DNA of 61,194 bases from a virus. The translations under genes and the position numbers were made by a program. Below are positions 50,769 to 61,100 of this stretch, piece by piece; within the stretch, counting starts at the first letter, position 1; the number at the start of each line of letters is the position of its first letter. The notes beneath the pieces were generated by a model. It did no database searches. It was not told the origin of the DNA and saw only the letters and a program-made list of their open reading frames with translations. The DNA lies in IMG/VR virus record IMGVR_UViG_3300034272_001431, positions 1-61,194 of that record; one strand, written 5' to 3'.

Positions 50769-51061
50769 TACGCACTTGGTGTAGTGTATGGTGAGTTAGG
50801 TTTAAATTCATTAATAACTATCTCAGCCTTTCGTTCTAAGATGTCTTGAATTGCTCCCGCACCTTGATTATAAACATCTAAAAATCCTCCAGTACCTTTA
50901 CCTTGAGCATCGCCATCAGCGATAGCGTCAGGATTAACTGCCGAATATTGATTTGTTGGTTTATAATCATTCTTTGGGAATAACTTTGCTCTTTCCATGT
51001 CAGCGATTGATGACAAGTCATTTTTAGGTTGTTCAAACACAATTGGGTCTATTGTCGCCAT
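50768..51061 (-). CDS. hypothetical protein (97 aa)
   Basis: Polar, Asp/Asn/Pro-rich with a helical end (GAIQDILERKAEIVINEFKP). It shares its last base with the next gene and follows 51063-51533 after 1 nt. Unknown; probably structural. Confidence 0.65.
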   Translation of the reverse strand: MATIDPIVFEQPKNDLSSIADMERAKLFPKNDYKPTNQYSAVNPDAIADGDAQGKGTGGFLDVYNQGAGAIQDILERKAEIVINEFKPNSPYTTPSA

Positions 51062-51062
51062 A

Positions 51063-51533
51063 TTATATTATTTTTTTAATTAAATTGTTTATTCTGATTA
51101 GATTCTCCATAATAGCGGTATCATATTTATCAACAGTTGCTTTATGACTTTTACTTGGTCTATTAATTGTTGTCATGTCATTCTTTTCATGTGGCTGAAT
51201 AAATTGATTAGGCAAAACCTCAGATTTATTCTTTTTAGTATTGTATACATTATCTCTCATTGAAGTTAAAGTATTGTGAACCCAATTCTTAACATAATGG
51301 CCACCATTCAATATATAAGATAAATCATTTTCATCACCCTCAAACTTATCAAACCAATTTTTCATTCGTTTTAATTGTTGATATGTAACCTCACGACTAT
51401 CTCTTAGTTCTTTGTTTCTCTTATAACCCTCAACACTTTCGTCAGCACCTCCTGCGGCATCATGGCACTGTTGTAAATAACTTACAACCTCCTCAGGTAG
51501 GGAAAATTTATTTCCGTATAAGTCCTTATTCAT
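51063..51533 (-). CDS. hypothetical protein (156 aa)
   Basis: MNKDLYGNKFSLPEEVVSYL, then helices with QLKRMKNWFDKFEGDENDLS and a C-terminal basic helix (IRINNLIKKII). It overlaps the upstream gene by 8 nt. No named family. It lies in a run of five small minus-strand genes that look virion-related. Confidence 0.65.
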   Translation of the reverse strand: MNKDLYGNKFSLPEEVVSYLQQCHDAAGGADESVEGYKRNKELRDSREVTYQQLKRMKNWFDKFEGDENDLSYILNGGHYVKNWVHNTLTSMRDNVYNTKKNKSEVLPNQFIQPHEKNDMTTINRPSKSHKATVDKYDTAIMENLIRINNLIKKII

Positions 51534-52362
51534 TTGATTTTAATATGTTAATTAATTTAGAAATACTGATACCTTCTTTATCCGCTAATTTTTTAATTGA
51601 TTGTAAATTTTTAACTAATATCTTACTAACGCTTTCATCACGTTTTACAACGTCTGAACTATCTTTAGATTTCTTAGTTAAGATATCCTCAACCATTTTA
51701 ATCATTTTTTCTTTTTGTTGTTCTTCAATACTATCTTTTTCAGAAAGTCTTTGTTTTAATTTGCCATTAACTTTTTTAGCTTTAGGTAATTTACCAAATT
51801 CTTTCGCTCTTTGTACCGGATTTTCAACACCCATTTTTTTCAATATATTTACCGTTTGTCTAAAATCTTTTCCTTCGGTCTCAACATACCCAAAGGCTTC
51901 TGAATAATCAACTTCCGAAACAATATTTTCTTTTTTGTCTTCACTCTCACCATAATAAACACGGTAACCTCTTGTTACAGGGTCATTAGTTGTTCTAGCC
52001 ATAACAACAGTCTGGTCCATTGTTTTTCTTGGTGAAAGGGTTAAATTTATTAAAGGAATTTTTGAACTTAACATTGTTCCATCAGAATCAACTAACTCTC
52101 CAATCTCACCTGAAGATTTTTTTACATCTTTTAATTTATCCTCAATATCTTTTGTTGTTTGTTTTTCTTTTGAGTTTAAAACATTATATACAACATCTTT
52201 AACTTTTTTTGCATCTTTTTTATCGAAGTCTATTTTTTTGTCTTTTTTTCTAGATTCACTTAAAGTGTTAGCAATAGAATAGTATAAGGAGATTTGGTTA
52301 CCCCTATCTTTTAGAAAGAAGTAATAATTATTACTGTAGTATTCTTTGTTAAAATTTATCAT
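51526..52362 (-). CDS. hypothetical Lys-rich protein (278 aa)
   Basis: Highly charged helices (KKDKKIDFDKKDAKKVKDVV) with a central beta-containing part (LINLTLSPRKTMDQTVVMAR) and a basic helical C-terminus. First gene of the small-gene operon, preceded by a late-type element on its strand. Unknown function. Confidence 0.65.
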   Translation of the reverse strand: MINFNKEYYSNNYYFFLKDRGNQISLYYSIANTLSESRKKDKKIDFDKKDAKKVKDVVYNVLNSKEKQTTKDIEDKLKDVKKSSGEIGELVDSDGTMLSSKIPLINLTLSPRKTMDQTVVMARTTNDPVTRGYRVYYGESEDKKENIVSEVDYSEAFGYVETEGKDFRQTVNILKKMGVENPVQRAKEFGKLPKAKKVNGKLKQRLSEKDSIEEQQKEKMIKMVEDILTKKSKDSSDVVKRDESVSKILVKNLQSIKKLADKEGISISKLINILKSNE

Positions 52363-52374
52363 AACATATTTTTC

Positions 52375-52382
52375 AATAAATA
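52375..52382 (-). promoter_or_regulatory. late-type element TATTTATT (minus strand)
   Basis: Drives leftward genes starting at 52362. It lies back to back with the plus-strand element at 52396 across an imperfect palindrome AAATACT/AGTATTT. Confidence 0.5.
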
Positions 52383-52395
52383 CTTCGATTTGGAG

Positions 52396-52407
52396 TATTT
52401 ATCATAA
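52396..52407 (+). promoter_or_regulatory. late-type element TATTTATCATAA
   Basis: 10 nt before the ATG at 52413. Half of a divergent pair. Confidence 0.5.
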
Positions 52408-52412
52408 AAAAG

Positions 52413-55400
52413 ATGGCAAGTCAAAATATAAATCAGTATTATCGTCCAAATTGGTCTCTAAAACTTAATTTAGACTCTAGTGATATGTCTTTGACCTCAG
52501 ATGAACAAGACTACAATCAAGAAGTTGTTTTTTCACCATATTTGATTGCTCAAACATATGGAGACAGACTCCCAATTTATTTTGACATTAACAATCCTTT
52601 AAGTGTTCAAAATCAAACACTTTTGTATAAACAATACAATAATAATAATATTTTTGTATCTCAAAATTATTACAACCCAAATAATGAAGATTTAACTTGT
52701 TATTCATCATCAACATCATGTGATATTGGGTTAACAGGTATTGATAATGGATTAGTCGACCAAATGACCGGTGAAACGATAACATTTACTAAAGGATTAT
52801 ACTCTGATTATTTGAAATTTAATAGAATGTACTATGACCGAAGACTTAAGTTACACCAAGTTACAGGTCACACTATGTCACCTAATGTAAGATTTTCAGG
52901 ATTCAATAAAACCGTGTTATACGAAGTTGTTAGTAAATCAAGCCCTTTTGAAGGTAGGTACCACGAATTATACGGTGGGTTTTATCAAGGATTTTATAAG
53001 TTATTTGGGTTTGATTATGAAGTTTTCCCTGAAAGAATGAATAAAGGGTGGTCGGTTGAGATGGTATTAAAACCAAGATTATTCAACGAACACACTCCAT
53101 TACCAAATGAAACAACTCTTAATGAAATTTATCCAAATAATAAAAATACTTTTTTTTATTTTGGGACTAGAGCTGAAAATAAATTTTATCACCATGCAAG
53201 TGGTAGTCCATTATGTTTTTCAGGTTATAATAGAGTTACATCAGGTTTAACTGAACTACAAACATGTGCATGTTGTAATAGAACAATTACGGATAGTAGA
53301 TGTATTTTTGTTTATCCACCTAGGTCAGTGAATAATATCCATGACCCTCACGTTAATTATGGTTGTGGTAGTTGTAAGGGAGACCCACAAAAAAAAATTA
53401 CGTGTGGTTGTGATTGTAATTTAGACCCATGCGAAACTTGTGGATGGGAGTGTCAAACACACGTATGTAGTACGGTTATTGAACCAACCCCAACACCTTC
53501 ACCAACGCCAACCCCAATACCTGATTGTGAACTACCACCTGTTTGCTCTCCATCATGTGATGTTTGTACACCAACCACGACTTGTTATAATTGTAATACA
53601 GGATTTACATCAATTGAAAATACTTGTGAGACAAACCCAATATATGATTCTATGTCAAACGCGTTATCTTTTAGATTATGTGGCGACCCAAAAAACCCTG
53701 GTATTGGTGTTAGAATGTTAAAATTTACAGGAGATTGTGTTACTACAGGCTCTTGTGAAACAAGTGGAATTACTTACACTACAGGACACACTATTGTTGA
53801 TTATTGTACGCCGCCAATTTACCCTACATGTTTATTAGAGAATCCTGCGTGGTTAGATGAGGAACATTGGTTCCAAGTAGACGCGGTATGGGAAAGATAT
53901 ACATGGTTAGATACTTGCGATTTATGGTATCGAGGAGGACTTGGTGATATAACTGAAAAACTTTATTTAGAGTCACTAGCCAATAATGCATCGTCATTAA
54001 TAACTGTACCATACACACAAATTGACTGTAAACCATCAGAACAAATCGAACTGGTCAGGTTAAATGAAAAATGGTTAATTGATAAATTATACAGAAACGG
54101 AAGACTTAAAATTTATGTTAATGGTAAGTTATTCCATACTATAGAAAATTTTGAGGAAATCATCCCAAGAGGATTAGATACTGACAAAGAAAAACAAGTT
54201 GGGGTTCCGTTTAATATATCGTGGGGTGGGGGTACTCAAGGACTTAGAGAAAATTTAACTTTTTCATCAATAACACAACCTTACGGACCATATATACAAG
54301 ACCCTGAAAATTTCCCAATTAATGATTTATCAGGAACAACATTTAGTGGATTAAAAACTAATATATTAATTGAGCAAAATTTTGCGGGAACTTTTGATGG
54401 TGCTATTTCACAATTTAGAATGTATGTTACCCCATTATCGGCACCTGAGGTAAAACACAACTTTAATTTATTAAAAAATATTTTCAGAATGTTTAATCCT
54501 GATTGTCCTGACTGCTCAACATCGGTTTGTTTACCTAACGACTTTACCTACAAAATATCCGATGAGACAACCACAACAACCACCACGGCAAATTTAACAA
54601 CAACAACTACAACCTCAAATTTAACAACAACAACTACAACCACATATTCACCAACAACAACTACAACCACATATTCACCAACAACAACTACAACCACATA
54701 TTCGCCAACGCCTACACCAACAAAACAACCATCGGTAAGCTGGCCCCCAACTTCAACACCAACTTCAACACCAACACCTACGCCTACGCCTACGGTTTAT
54801 ACACCTGGAGAGTGTATTCGTTTTATTGATGAAGGAACGACTTGTAGTGGTACAATTGTATTACCATCAAATATAAATCCTTCACCTCAGATTAATGGTA
54901 AATCATCATATTATTTTACTTATTTTGCTCTCGCACCCCCCACCTTATTAATGAGGATTTCTTGGGATAATATAAATAATTATTGGATTTTAGAGGATAT
55001 GACCACATATTATCCATTACCTGACCCACTCGCATATCTTCCTATAAATAGTCCAACACCAATTGGGTCAATGGCTCAATGGGTGGCACTACCAAGTCTT
55101 ATAGGTAGTTGTCTATATGGTGGCGGTAGTGGTAGTGAGGGTCCACTTTTTCTTACGACTACCGGTATTGGAGATTGTTCACCTTGTTGCAAAACATTCC
55201 AATTATATAGTGGATTTGGACCTGGAACTGGTTCAACGTATCAAATTTTATATTGTGATAATACTGTTGAAGTTATTGATGTACCATTATATGTTACCAT
55301 AACTTATAAATGTGCTATCAATGTAATTAAACTTAATGGTGGAGGAACTGTAACAGTTGTTGATATCAATTGTGATTGTGACCCAAATAATCTAACTTTA

Positions 55401-56060
55401 TTTAATGAGCAAAAATTAGGTAGAATATTTATTGAGGACAAAAGAGATAACAAATATTTAATTCAAGATAAATTAACAATACCTAAAACAACTATAACTA
55501 AAAAAGAATGGGATGGTAATGTTTGGTGGGGTAATCAAGGCAACACACCGCAATGTGTTGGTTATGCTTGGGCACATTGGATTTGTGATGGGCCAATAAC
55601 TCATAGAGGAGCTTTACCAATAATCCAACCATCGTTGATTTATCGTGAAGCTCAAAAGGTTGATGAATGGCCGGGTGAAAGGTATAACGGTACGTCTGTT
55701 AGAGGTGGTGCAAAATATCTAATGAGTTCAGGTAAAATATCATCATACTTATGGGCGTTTGATATTAACACACTAATTAATACTGTGTTAAATGTTGGAC
55801 CAGTCGTTGTTGGAACCAATTGGTATTATAATATGTTTTTTCCTAATAAAAATGGTTTAATTCGTTTAAGTGGACATATTGCGGGAGGACACGCTTATGT
55901 TATTAATGGAGTGAACACCATCACAAAACAATTTAGAATTAAAAATAGTTGGGGGAAAGCTTGGGGAGTTTCAGGACATGCCTATATAAGTTTTTCAGAT
56001 ATGAAAAGACTAATAATAGAAAGGGGTGAAATCTGTTTAGCAATAGAGAAACCTTTCTAA
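52413..56060 (+). CDS. giant virion protein with lectin-like, mucin-like and papain-like parts
   Basis: 1215 aa. Residues of about 180-700 have LamG/concanavalin-type features (GWSVEMVLKPRLF, LKIYVNGKLFHTIENFEEII), interrupted by a Cys-rich block and Thr/Pro repeats. A Thr-rich linker follows (about 718-790). The last 190 residues are a papain-like C1 protease: Q1042, C1048 in PQCVGYAWAH, H1160 in GGHAYVINGV and N1178 in KNSWGKAWG, the full catalytic set. No signal or membrane segment is seen. It is probably a tail appendage that binds host glycans and cleaves a surface or self protein. Confidence 0.85.
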   Translation: MASQNINQYYRPNWSLKLNLDSSDMSLTSDEQDYNQEVVFSPYLIAQTYGDRLPIYFDINNPLSVQNQTLLYKQYNNNNIFVSQNYYNPNNEDLTCYSSSTSCDIGLTGIDNGLVDQMTGETITFTKGLYSDYLKFNRMYYDRRLKLHQVTGHTMSPNVRFSGFNKTVLYEVVSKSSPFEGRYHELYGGFYQGFYKLFGFDYEVFPERMNKGWSVEMVLKPRLFNEHTPLPNETTLNEIYPNNKNTFFYFGTRAENKFYHHASGSPLCFSGYNRVTSGLTELQTCACCNRTITDSRCIFVYPPRSVNNIHDPHVNYGCGSCKGDPQKKITCGCDCNLDPCETCGWECQTHVCSTVIEPTPTPSPTPTPIPDCELPPVCSPSCDVCTPTTTCYNCNTGFTSIENTCETNPIYDSMSNALSFRLCGDPKNPGIGVRMLKFTGDCVTTGSCETSGITYTTGHTIVDYCTPPIYPTCLLENPAWLDEEHWFQVDAVWERYTWLDTCDLWYRGGLGDITEKLYLESLANNASSLITVPYTQIDCKPSEQIELVRLNEKWLIDKLYRNGRLKIYVNGKLFHTIENFEEIIPRGLDTDKEKQVGVPFNISWGGGTQGLRENLTFSSITQPYGPYIQDPENFPINDLSGTTFSGLKTNILIEQNFAGTFDGAISQFRMYVTPLSAPEVKHNFNLLKNIFRMFNPDCPDCSTSVCLPNDFTYKISDETTTTTTTANLTTTTTTSNLTTTTTTTYSPTTTTTTYSPTTTTTTYSPTPTPTKQPSVSWPPTSTPTSTPTPTPTPTVYTPGECIRFIDEGTTCSGTIVLPSNINPSPQINGKSSYYFTYFALAPPTLLMRISWDNINNYWILEDMTTYYPLPDPLAYLPINSPTPIGSMAQWVALPSLIGSCLYGGGSGSEGPLFLTTTGIGDCSPCCKTFQLYSGFGPGTGSTYQILYCDNTVEVIDVPLYVTITYKCAINVIKLNGGGTVTVVDINCDCDPNNLTLFNEQKLGRIFIEDKRDNKYLIQDKLTIPKTTITKKEWDGNVWWGNQGNTPQCVGYAWAHWICDGPITHRGALPIIQPSLIYREAQKVDEWPGERYNGTSVRGGAKYLMSSGKISSYLWAFDINTLINTVLNVGPVVVGTNWYYNMFFPNKNGLIRLSGHIAGGHAYVINGVNTITKQFRIKNSWGKAWGVSGHAYISFSDMKRLIIERGEICLAIEKPF
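54567..54795 (+). repeat. Thr/Pro-coding low-complexity repeat
   Basis: ACAACAACTACAACC-type units with TTTTTTYSP in frame, then TPTPTP. Mucin-like linker. Confidence 0.88.
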
Positions 56061-56142
56061 TTACAACGTTAACCTTCGTTCCTTGTTAGACACCAATATT
56101 ATCATAAGAATTTAAACTAACAAAAAAACTAAAGATATAAAT

Positions 56143-56172
56143 AAAATCCTCCGAAGTTTTGGGGGATTTTTT
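56143..56172 (+). terminator. rho-independent terminator
   Basis: AAAATCCTCC/GGGGGATTTT (one G-T), loop GAAGTTTT, T-run. It ends the transcript of the giant virion protein. Confidence 0.85.
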
Positions 56173-56203
56173 GTTTTATAAAAGAGTTAAAGTAAACACC
56201 AAC

Positions 56204-56210
56204 TATTTAT
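56204..56210 (+). promoter_or_regulatory. late-type element TATTTAT
   Basis: 5 nt upstream of the ATG at 56216. Confidence 0.4.
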
Positions 56211-56215
56211 TCAAT

Positions 56216-56524
56216 ATGACGCAAATTGAGATTACTGGAGTTTTTGGAGTTACATTACCGTATAATTTATATGTATGTGATGTCTATGGTAATCAATGTG
56301 TTTTGTTGGCAACTGTTAACGTTTCTGTACCACCCGCAATATCAATGTTACTACCTACACAATTTGATTCGGCACCATCTGTTGGTGTTAAAATTATTGA
56401 TTTTTTGGGGTGTGAGAAGTTTGGAATAATTTATTGTGGTTTAATCACATCTCTTAGTGATTACCAAAATGGGGAATCTTTTATTTTTATGGATGCAAAT
56501 ATTTATACAGTTGAAACCCAATAA
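56216..56524 (+). CDS. hypothetical beta-rich protein (102 aa)
   Basis: The start at 56216 is chosen because an upstream ATG lies inside the terminator. Beta-type sequence MTQIEITGVFGVTLPYNLYV, with CDVYGNQC and a C-terminal FIFMDANIYTVE. No family. Probably a small tail-fibre or baseplate component, given its neighbours. Confidence 0.62.
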   Translation: MTQIEITGVFGVTLPYNLYVCDVYGNQCVLLATVNVSVPPAISMLLPTQFDSAPSVGVKIIDFLGCEKFGIIYCGLITSLSDYQNGESFIFMDANIYTVETQ

Positions 56525-56547
56525 AAACCAAATTATAAAAATATTCA

Positions 56548-56555
56548 TATTTATA
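56548..56555 (+). promoter_or_regulatory. late-type element TATTTATA
   Basis: 16 nt upstream of the ATG at 56572. Confidence 0.5.
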
Positions 56556-56571
56556 CATATAGACTAATAAG

Positions 56572-56808
56572 ATGCCGAATTATCAAAGACTGACCAAAAG
56601 ACCCCAATCACTGATAGTATCGCCAGATGACATTGCACACATTGTTATTACGGGAGATACATTACAAAATCCTGCAGGTTCGTCATACAAATCAAGTATA
56701 CAACAAATTGTGTATGAGTTATTACTTGGTGGTTTATTGGTTATTAGTGGTCAAAATATTTTTTCAGGAATTAATGGTGCGTTAAGAATAAGTGAGACTA
56801 ATATATGA
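56572..56808 (+). CDS. hypothetical protein (78 aa)
   Basis: [20 protein letters not shown], then a Gly-rich end. It overlaps the next gene by 4 nt (ATGA), so the two are coupled. Unknown; likely structural. Confidence 0.65.
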   Translation: MPNYQRLTKRPQSLIVSPDDIAHIVITGDTLQNPAGSSYKSSIQQIVYELLLGGLLVISGQNIFSGINGALRISETNI

Positions 56809-58145
56809 ACGAAACAATTGTAATATCTAGTACCAATTATGATGGTCAAATTGTTAATGTCGTATTTAAACCTGACAACAGTATGGATGCGATTAATTTA
56901 GGTGATGTATTATTACCTTTTTTATTTGAACCCGACTTATTAATACCCCCAAGAGAAATTTATGGGACTTACACTATTTTATCGGTTAATTCAGACTGTC
57001 CTAACTTCTTATCTGTTGCTAGACCAACACCGACACCAACACCAACGCCAACAAATACACCGACAAGTACACCGACGGTAACACCAACAAATACTCCAAC
57101 CCCAACTTTAGACCCATGTAAGGTTCCGACTCCAACCCCAACAGTTACCCCCACGCCAACCAATACTCCAACCAATACCCCAACACCAAGTGCAACTTGT
57201 ACAAATCCTTGTGGTTGTCCTAAACCAAGTAAAACTCCAAGACCAACCCCAACTTCAACTCCTACTCCAACATATAACCCTTGTGCAACATCTACACCAA
57301 CACCAACACAAACACCAACAGTAACACCAACGCCTGTAACACCTACGCCAACAGTAACACCAACACCTGTAACACCTACACCAACAAAAACACCAACAAA
57401 TACTCCTACCCCAACTAACACCCCAACGCCTACATCAACCACAACTAACACCCCAACACCTACATCAACCTTAACACCAACTCCTACGCCAACAGTACCC
57501 CCAATATTTGCTTATGTGGTCCCTGAACCTCAAGACAATGGTGGTTCATCAACATCGGCGTATAAATTAGGTAGTTATATGTATTACTTAAGTGATGGTG
57601 TTACTATAGATACTAATGTTGATTGGTATGGGTATAGTAGTGGTGGATGGGCTGACCCAACAAACCCTTACTATAGTTATATGATGGATAAGTATATTTC
57701 TTACTCAGGATTTACTTTAGGTTCTGATGGTAATTTTATGACACCAGTAACATCATTTAATGGATTGATTAAACAATCCCCTGGTGTAGATACAGACGGA
57801 TATGGATGTTCAATTAACCAATACACATTTGAAACTATTACAATTAGTACTTTAAATATAAACCCTAACGAATATTATTTTTATTCTGTGTGGATACCTT
57901 TATCAGGTGTTGGGGGTGTTATGAACAATATGACAATAGGTGTTGGATATATGTCATACCCTTGCAGTTTTGACCTTTTATTAACTCCGGCAACAACAAT
58001 TTCAACTACTGACATTACAGTAACTTCAGGGGCGGCAATTCCTGCGGGAGTTTACCGTGTATTATATTGTTCCGTATCGACTTTATTACCACCATCTACA
58101 CCATCAACAAATAATTTTTATTTCAAAGGGGAGACTAAAACTTAA
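56805..58145 (+). CDS. tail-fibre-type protein with Thr-Pro repeats (446 aa)
   Basis: An N-terminal domain of about 70 residues ([20 protein letters not shown]). Then about 160 residues of TPTPT repeats, interrupted by two short Cys-containing blocks ([18 protein letters not shown]). The C-terminal beta-rich domain (about 235-446) resembles carbohydrate-binding or receptor-binding heads ([20 protein letters not shown]). Probably an exposed fibre. Confidence 0.75.
   Translation: MNETIVISSTNYDGQIVNVVFKPDNSMDAINLGDVLLPFLFEPDLLIPPREIYGTYTILSVNSDCPNFLSVARPTPTPTPTPTNTPTSTPTVTPTNTPTPTLDPCKVPTPTPTVTPTPTNTPTNTPTPSATCTNPCGCPKPSKTPRPTPTSTPTPTYNPCATSTPTPTQTPTVTPTPVTPTPTVTPTPVTPTPTKTPTNTPTPTNTPTPTSTTTNTPTPTSTLTPTPTPTVPPIFAYVVPEPQDNGGSSTSAYKLGSYMYYLSDGVTIDTNVDWYGYSSGGWADPTNPYYSYMMDKYISYSGFTLGSDGNFMTPVTSFNGLIKQSPGVDTDGYGCSINQYTFETITISTLNINPNEYYFYSVWIPLSGVGGVMNNMTIGVGYMSYPCSFDLLLTPATTISTTDITVTSGAAIPAGVYRVLYCSVSTLLPPSTPSTNNFYFKGETKT
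57024..57499 (+). repeat. Thr-Pro-coding repeat tract
   Basis: CCAACACC/CCGACA-type codons repeat over about 480 nt. The antisense frame is also open, a by-product of the repeat. Confidence 0.9.
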
Positions 58146-58174
58146 TTTTCGAATAATTATAATAAAAAAGATTT

Positions 58175-61100
58175 ATGCCGTTTCCATATAAAAATCCATT
58201 AAATGCTCAACTTTCAATAGGTCCTTATACTGTCGCTAGAAATTCAGTACAAGGCACAGATTACAGTGTGCTTGGTATTGGTGGATGGATGGAAGTTGCT
58301 AATCTTAGTGACCTTTCATTAACCTTTTCGGGAATTGGGTTACAAACTTTATCCGCAAACACAATACCAATCAATTTATATATTGGTAATGGGACACCAT
58401 TTAACCCATCATACATTAATTTAAATTCGGATAATTTTTCATCAGGAAGAAGAAGAATTGGTATGATTGCTTATGTTAATGAAACAGGATTTGCATATCA
58501 ATATCAGATTGATAATTATGAAACACTATGGAACGCAGCCACAGGTGCAACAGGTACGGTTACATTTAACCCTTATGACACCCAAGTTAAAAATAATAGT
58601 GTTGCAGGTCAAAATTTTATAAATGCGTGGACAGGTTCAACTATTGAAGGTGTATCAGGGACTACAAGAACAAATGCTAGATGGAGAATATTTCCTGAAG
58701 ATTGTTGTTTAACAGGGGGAACTTATTTTTCTGCAACTAGTCAATTAGATTTATATAATAGTGATGGTACTACGGTAGTTGTTACAGGTATTACCGCATC
58801 AGGGGGTGGTTCAGGAACTTCAGGTTCAAGTGGGACATCCGGCTCAAGTGGTTCTTCAGGAACTAGCGGAACATCAGGTTCAAGTGGAAGTTCAGGGAAT
58901 GACGGAAGTTCAGGAACTAGCGGAACAAGTGGTAGTAGTGGTTCTTCAGGAACTAGCGGAACATCTGGCTCAAGCGGAAGTTCAGGTTCAAGTGGAAGTT
59001 CAGGAAATAACGGTTCTTCAGGAACTAGCGGAACATCAGGGTCTAGTGGTATTAGTGGGGTGAACGGTTCTTCAGGAACTAGCGGAACATCAGGTTCAAG
59101 CGGTAGTAGTGGTTCTTCAGGTGATAGCGGTTCTTCAGGTTCAAGTGGAAGTTCAGGTTCAAGTGGTGATAGCGGTTCTTCAGGAACTAGTGGAACATCA
59201 GGTTCAAGCGGAAGTTCAGGTTCAAGCGGTTCTTCAGGAGATAGCGGTTCTTCAGGAACTAGCGGAACATCAGGCTCAAGCGGTTCTTCAGGAGATAGTG
59301 GTTCTTCAGGAACTAGCGGAACATCAGGTTCAAGCGGAAGTAGTGGTTCTTCAGGAACAAGTGGCTCAAGCGGAAGTTCAGGGAATGACGGTTCTTCAGG
59401 AACATCTGGCTCAAGCGGAAGTTCAGGTTCAAGTGGTTCAAGCGGAAGTTCAGGGAATGACGGTTCTTCAGGAACTAGCGGAACATCAGGCTCAAGTGGA
59501 AGTTCAGGTTCAAGCGGTTCTTCAGGAGATAGCGGTTCTTCAGGGACTAGCGGAACATCAGGCTCAAGCGGTTCTTCAGGAGATAGTGGTTCTTCAGGAA
59601 CTAGCGGAAGTTCAGGTTCAAGTGGTGATAGTGGTTCTTCAGGAACAAGTGGCTCAAGCGGAAGTTCAGGGAATGACGGTTCTTCAGGAACATCAGGTTC
59701 AAGTGGAAGTTCAGGTTCAAGTGGCTCAAGCGGAAGTTCAGGGAATGACGGTTCTTCAGGAACTAGCGGAACATCAGGTTCTTCAGGAACTAGCGGAACA
59801 TCTGGCTCAAGTGGAAGTTCAGGTTCAAGTGGAAGTTCAGGGAATGACGGTTCTTCAGGAACTAGTGGTTCAAGTGGAAGTTCAGGGAATGACGGTTCTT
59901 CAGGAACTAGCGGAACATCAGGGTCTAGTGGTGTTAGTGGTTCTTCAGGAACAAGTGGCTCAAGCGGAAGTTCAGGGAATGACGGTTCTTCAGGAACTAG
60001 CGGAACATCAGGGTCTAGTGGAAGTTCAGGTTCAAGTGGTGATAGTGGTTCTTCAGGAACATCTGGCTCAAGTGGAAGTTCAGGTTCAAGTGGTTCAAGC
60101 GGAAGTTCAGGGAATGACGGTTCTTCAGGAACTAGCGGAACATCAGGGTCTAGTGGTATTAGTGGGGTAAACGGTTCTTCAGGAACTAGCGGAACATCAG
60201 GTTCAAGCGGTTCTTCAGGAACTAGCGGAAGTTCAGGTTCAAGTGGTGATAGTGGTTCTTCAGGAACTAGCGGAAGTTCAGGTTCAAGTGGTTCTTCAGG
60301 AACAAGTGGCTCAAGTGGAAGTAGTGGTTCTTCAGGAACAAGTGGCTCAAGCGGAAGTTCAGGGAATGACGGTTCTTCAGGAACTAGCGGAACATCTGGT
60401 TCAAGTGGAAGTTCAGGTTCAAGTGGTGATAGTGGTTCTTCAGGAACTAGCGGAACAAGTGGAACAGATGGTTCTTCAGGAACTAGCGGAAGTTCAGGTT
60501 CAAGTGGTGATAGTGGTTCTTCAGGAACTAGCGGAACAAGTGGTTCTTCAGGAGATAGTGGTTCTTCAGGAACTAGCGGAACATCTGGTTCAAGTGGAAG
60601 TTCAGGTTCAAGTGGTGATAGCGGTTCTTCAGGAACAAGTGGAACAAGTGGAATAGATGGTTCTTCAGGAACTAGCGGAACAAGTGGTACAGATGGTTCT
60701 TCAGGAACTAGCGGAACAAGTGGGACAGATGGTTCTTCAGGAACTAGCGGAACAAGTGGTACAGATGGTTCTTCAGGAACTAGCGGAAGTTCAGGTTCAA
60801 GTGGTGATAGTGGTTCTTCAGGAACTAGTGGAAGTTCAGGTTCAAGTGGTGATAGTGGTTCTTCAGGAACTAGTGGAAGTTCAGGTTCAAGTGGTGATAG
60901 TGGTTCTTCAGGAACTAGCGGAACAAGTGGTTCAAGTGGTACAGATGGTTCTTCAGGAACAAGTGGTACAGATGGTTCTTCAGGAACTAACGGAACATCT
61001 GGCTCAAGTGGAACATCAGGTACAGATGGTTCTTCAGGAACTAGCGGAACAAGTGGTTCAAGTGGTACATCAGGCACAGATGGTTCTTCAGGAACTAGCG

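Noticed and set aside
51545-51907. Plus-strand open frame of 120 codons
   Set aside because: Antisense to 51526-52362; hydrophobic only because Lys/Asp codons read as Phe/Leu/Ile on the other strand.
56159-56215. Upstream start for the gene ending at 56524
   Set aside because: It lies inside a strong terminator hairpin; the ATG at 56216 follows a late-type element.
56969-57451. Minus-strand Gly/Val-rich open frame
   Set aside because: Antisense of the Thr-Pro repeat tract of the gene at 56805-58145.
59109-60656. Plus-strand open frames rich in Val, Gln and Glu inside the repeat
   Set aside because: Out of frame with the collagen-like gene and made only of shifted repeat codons.
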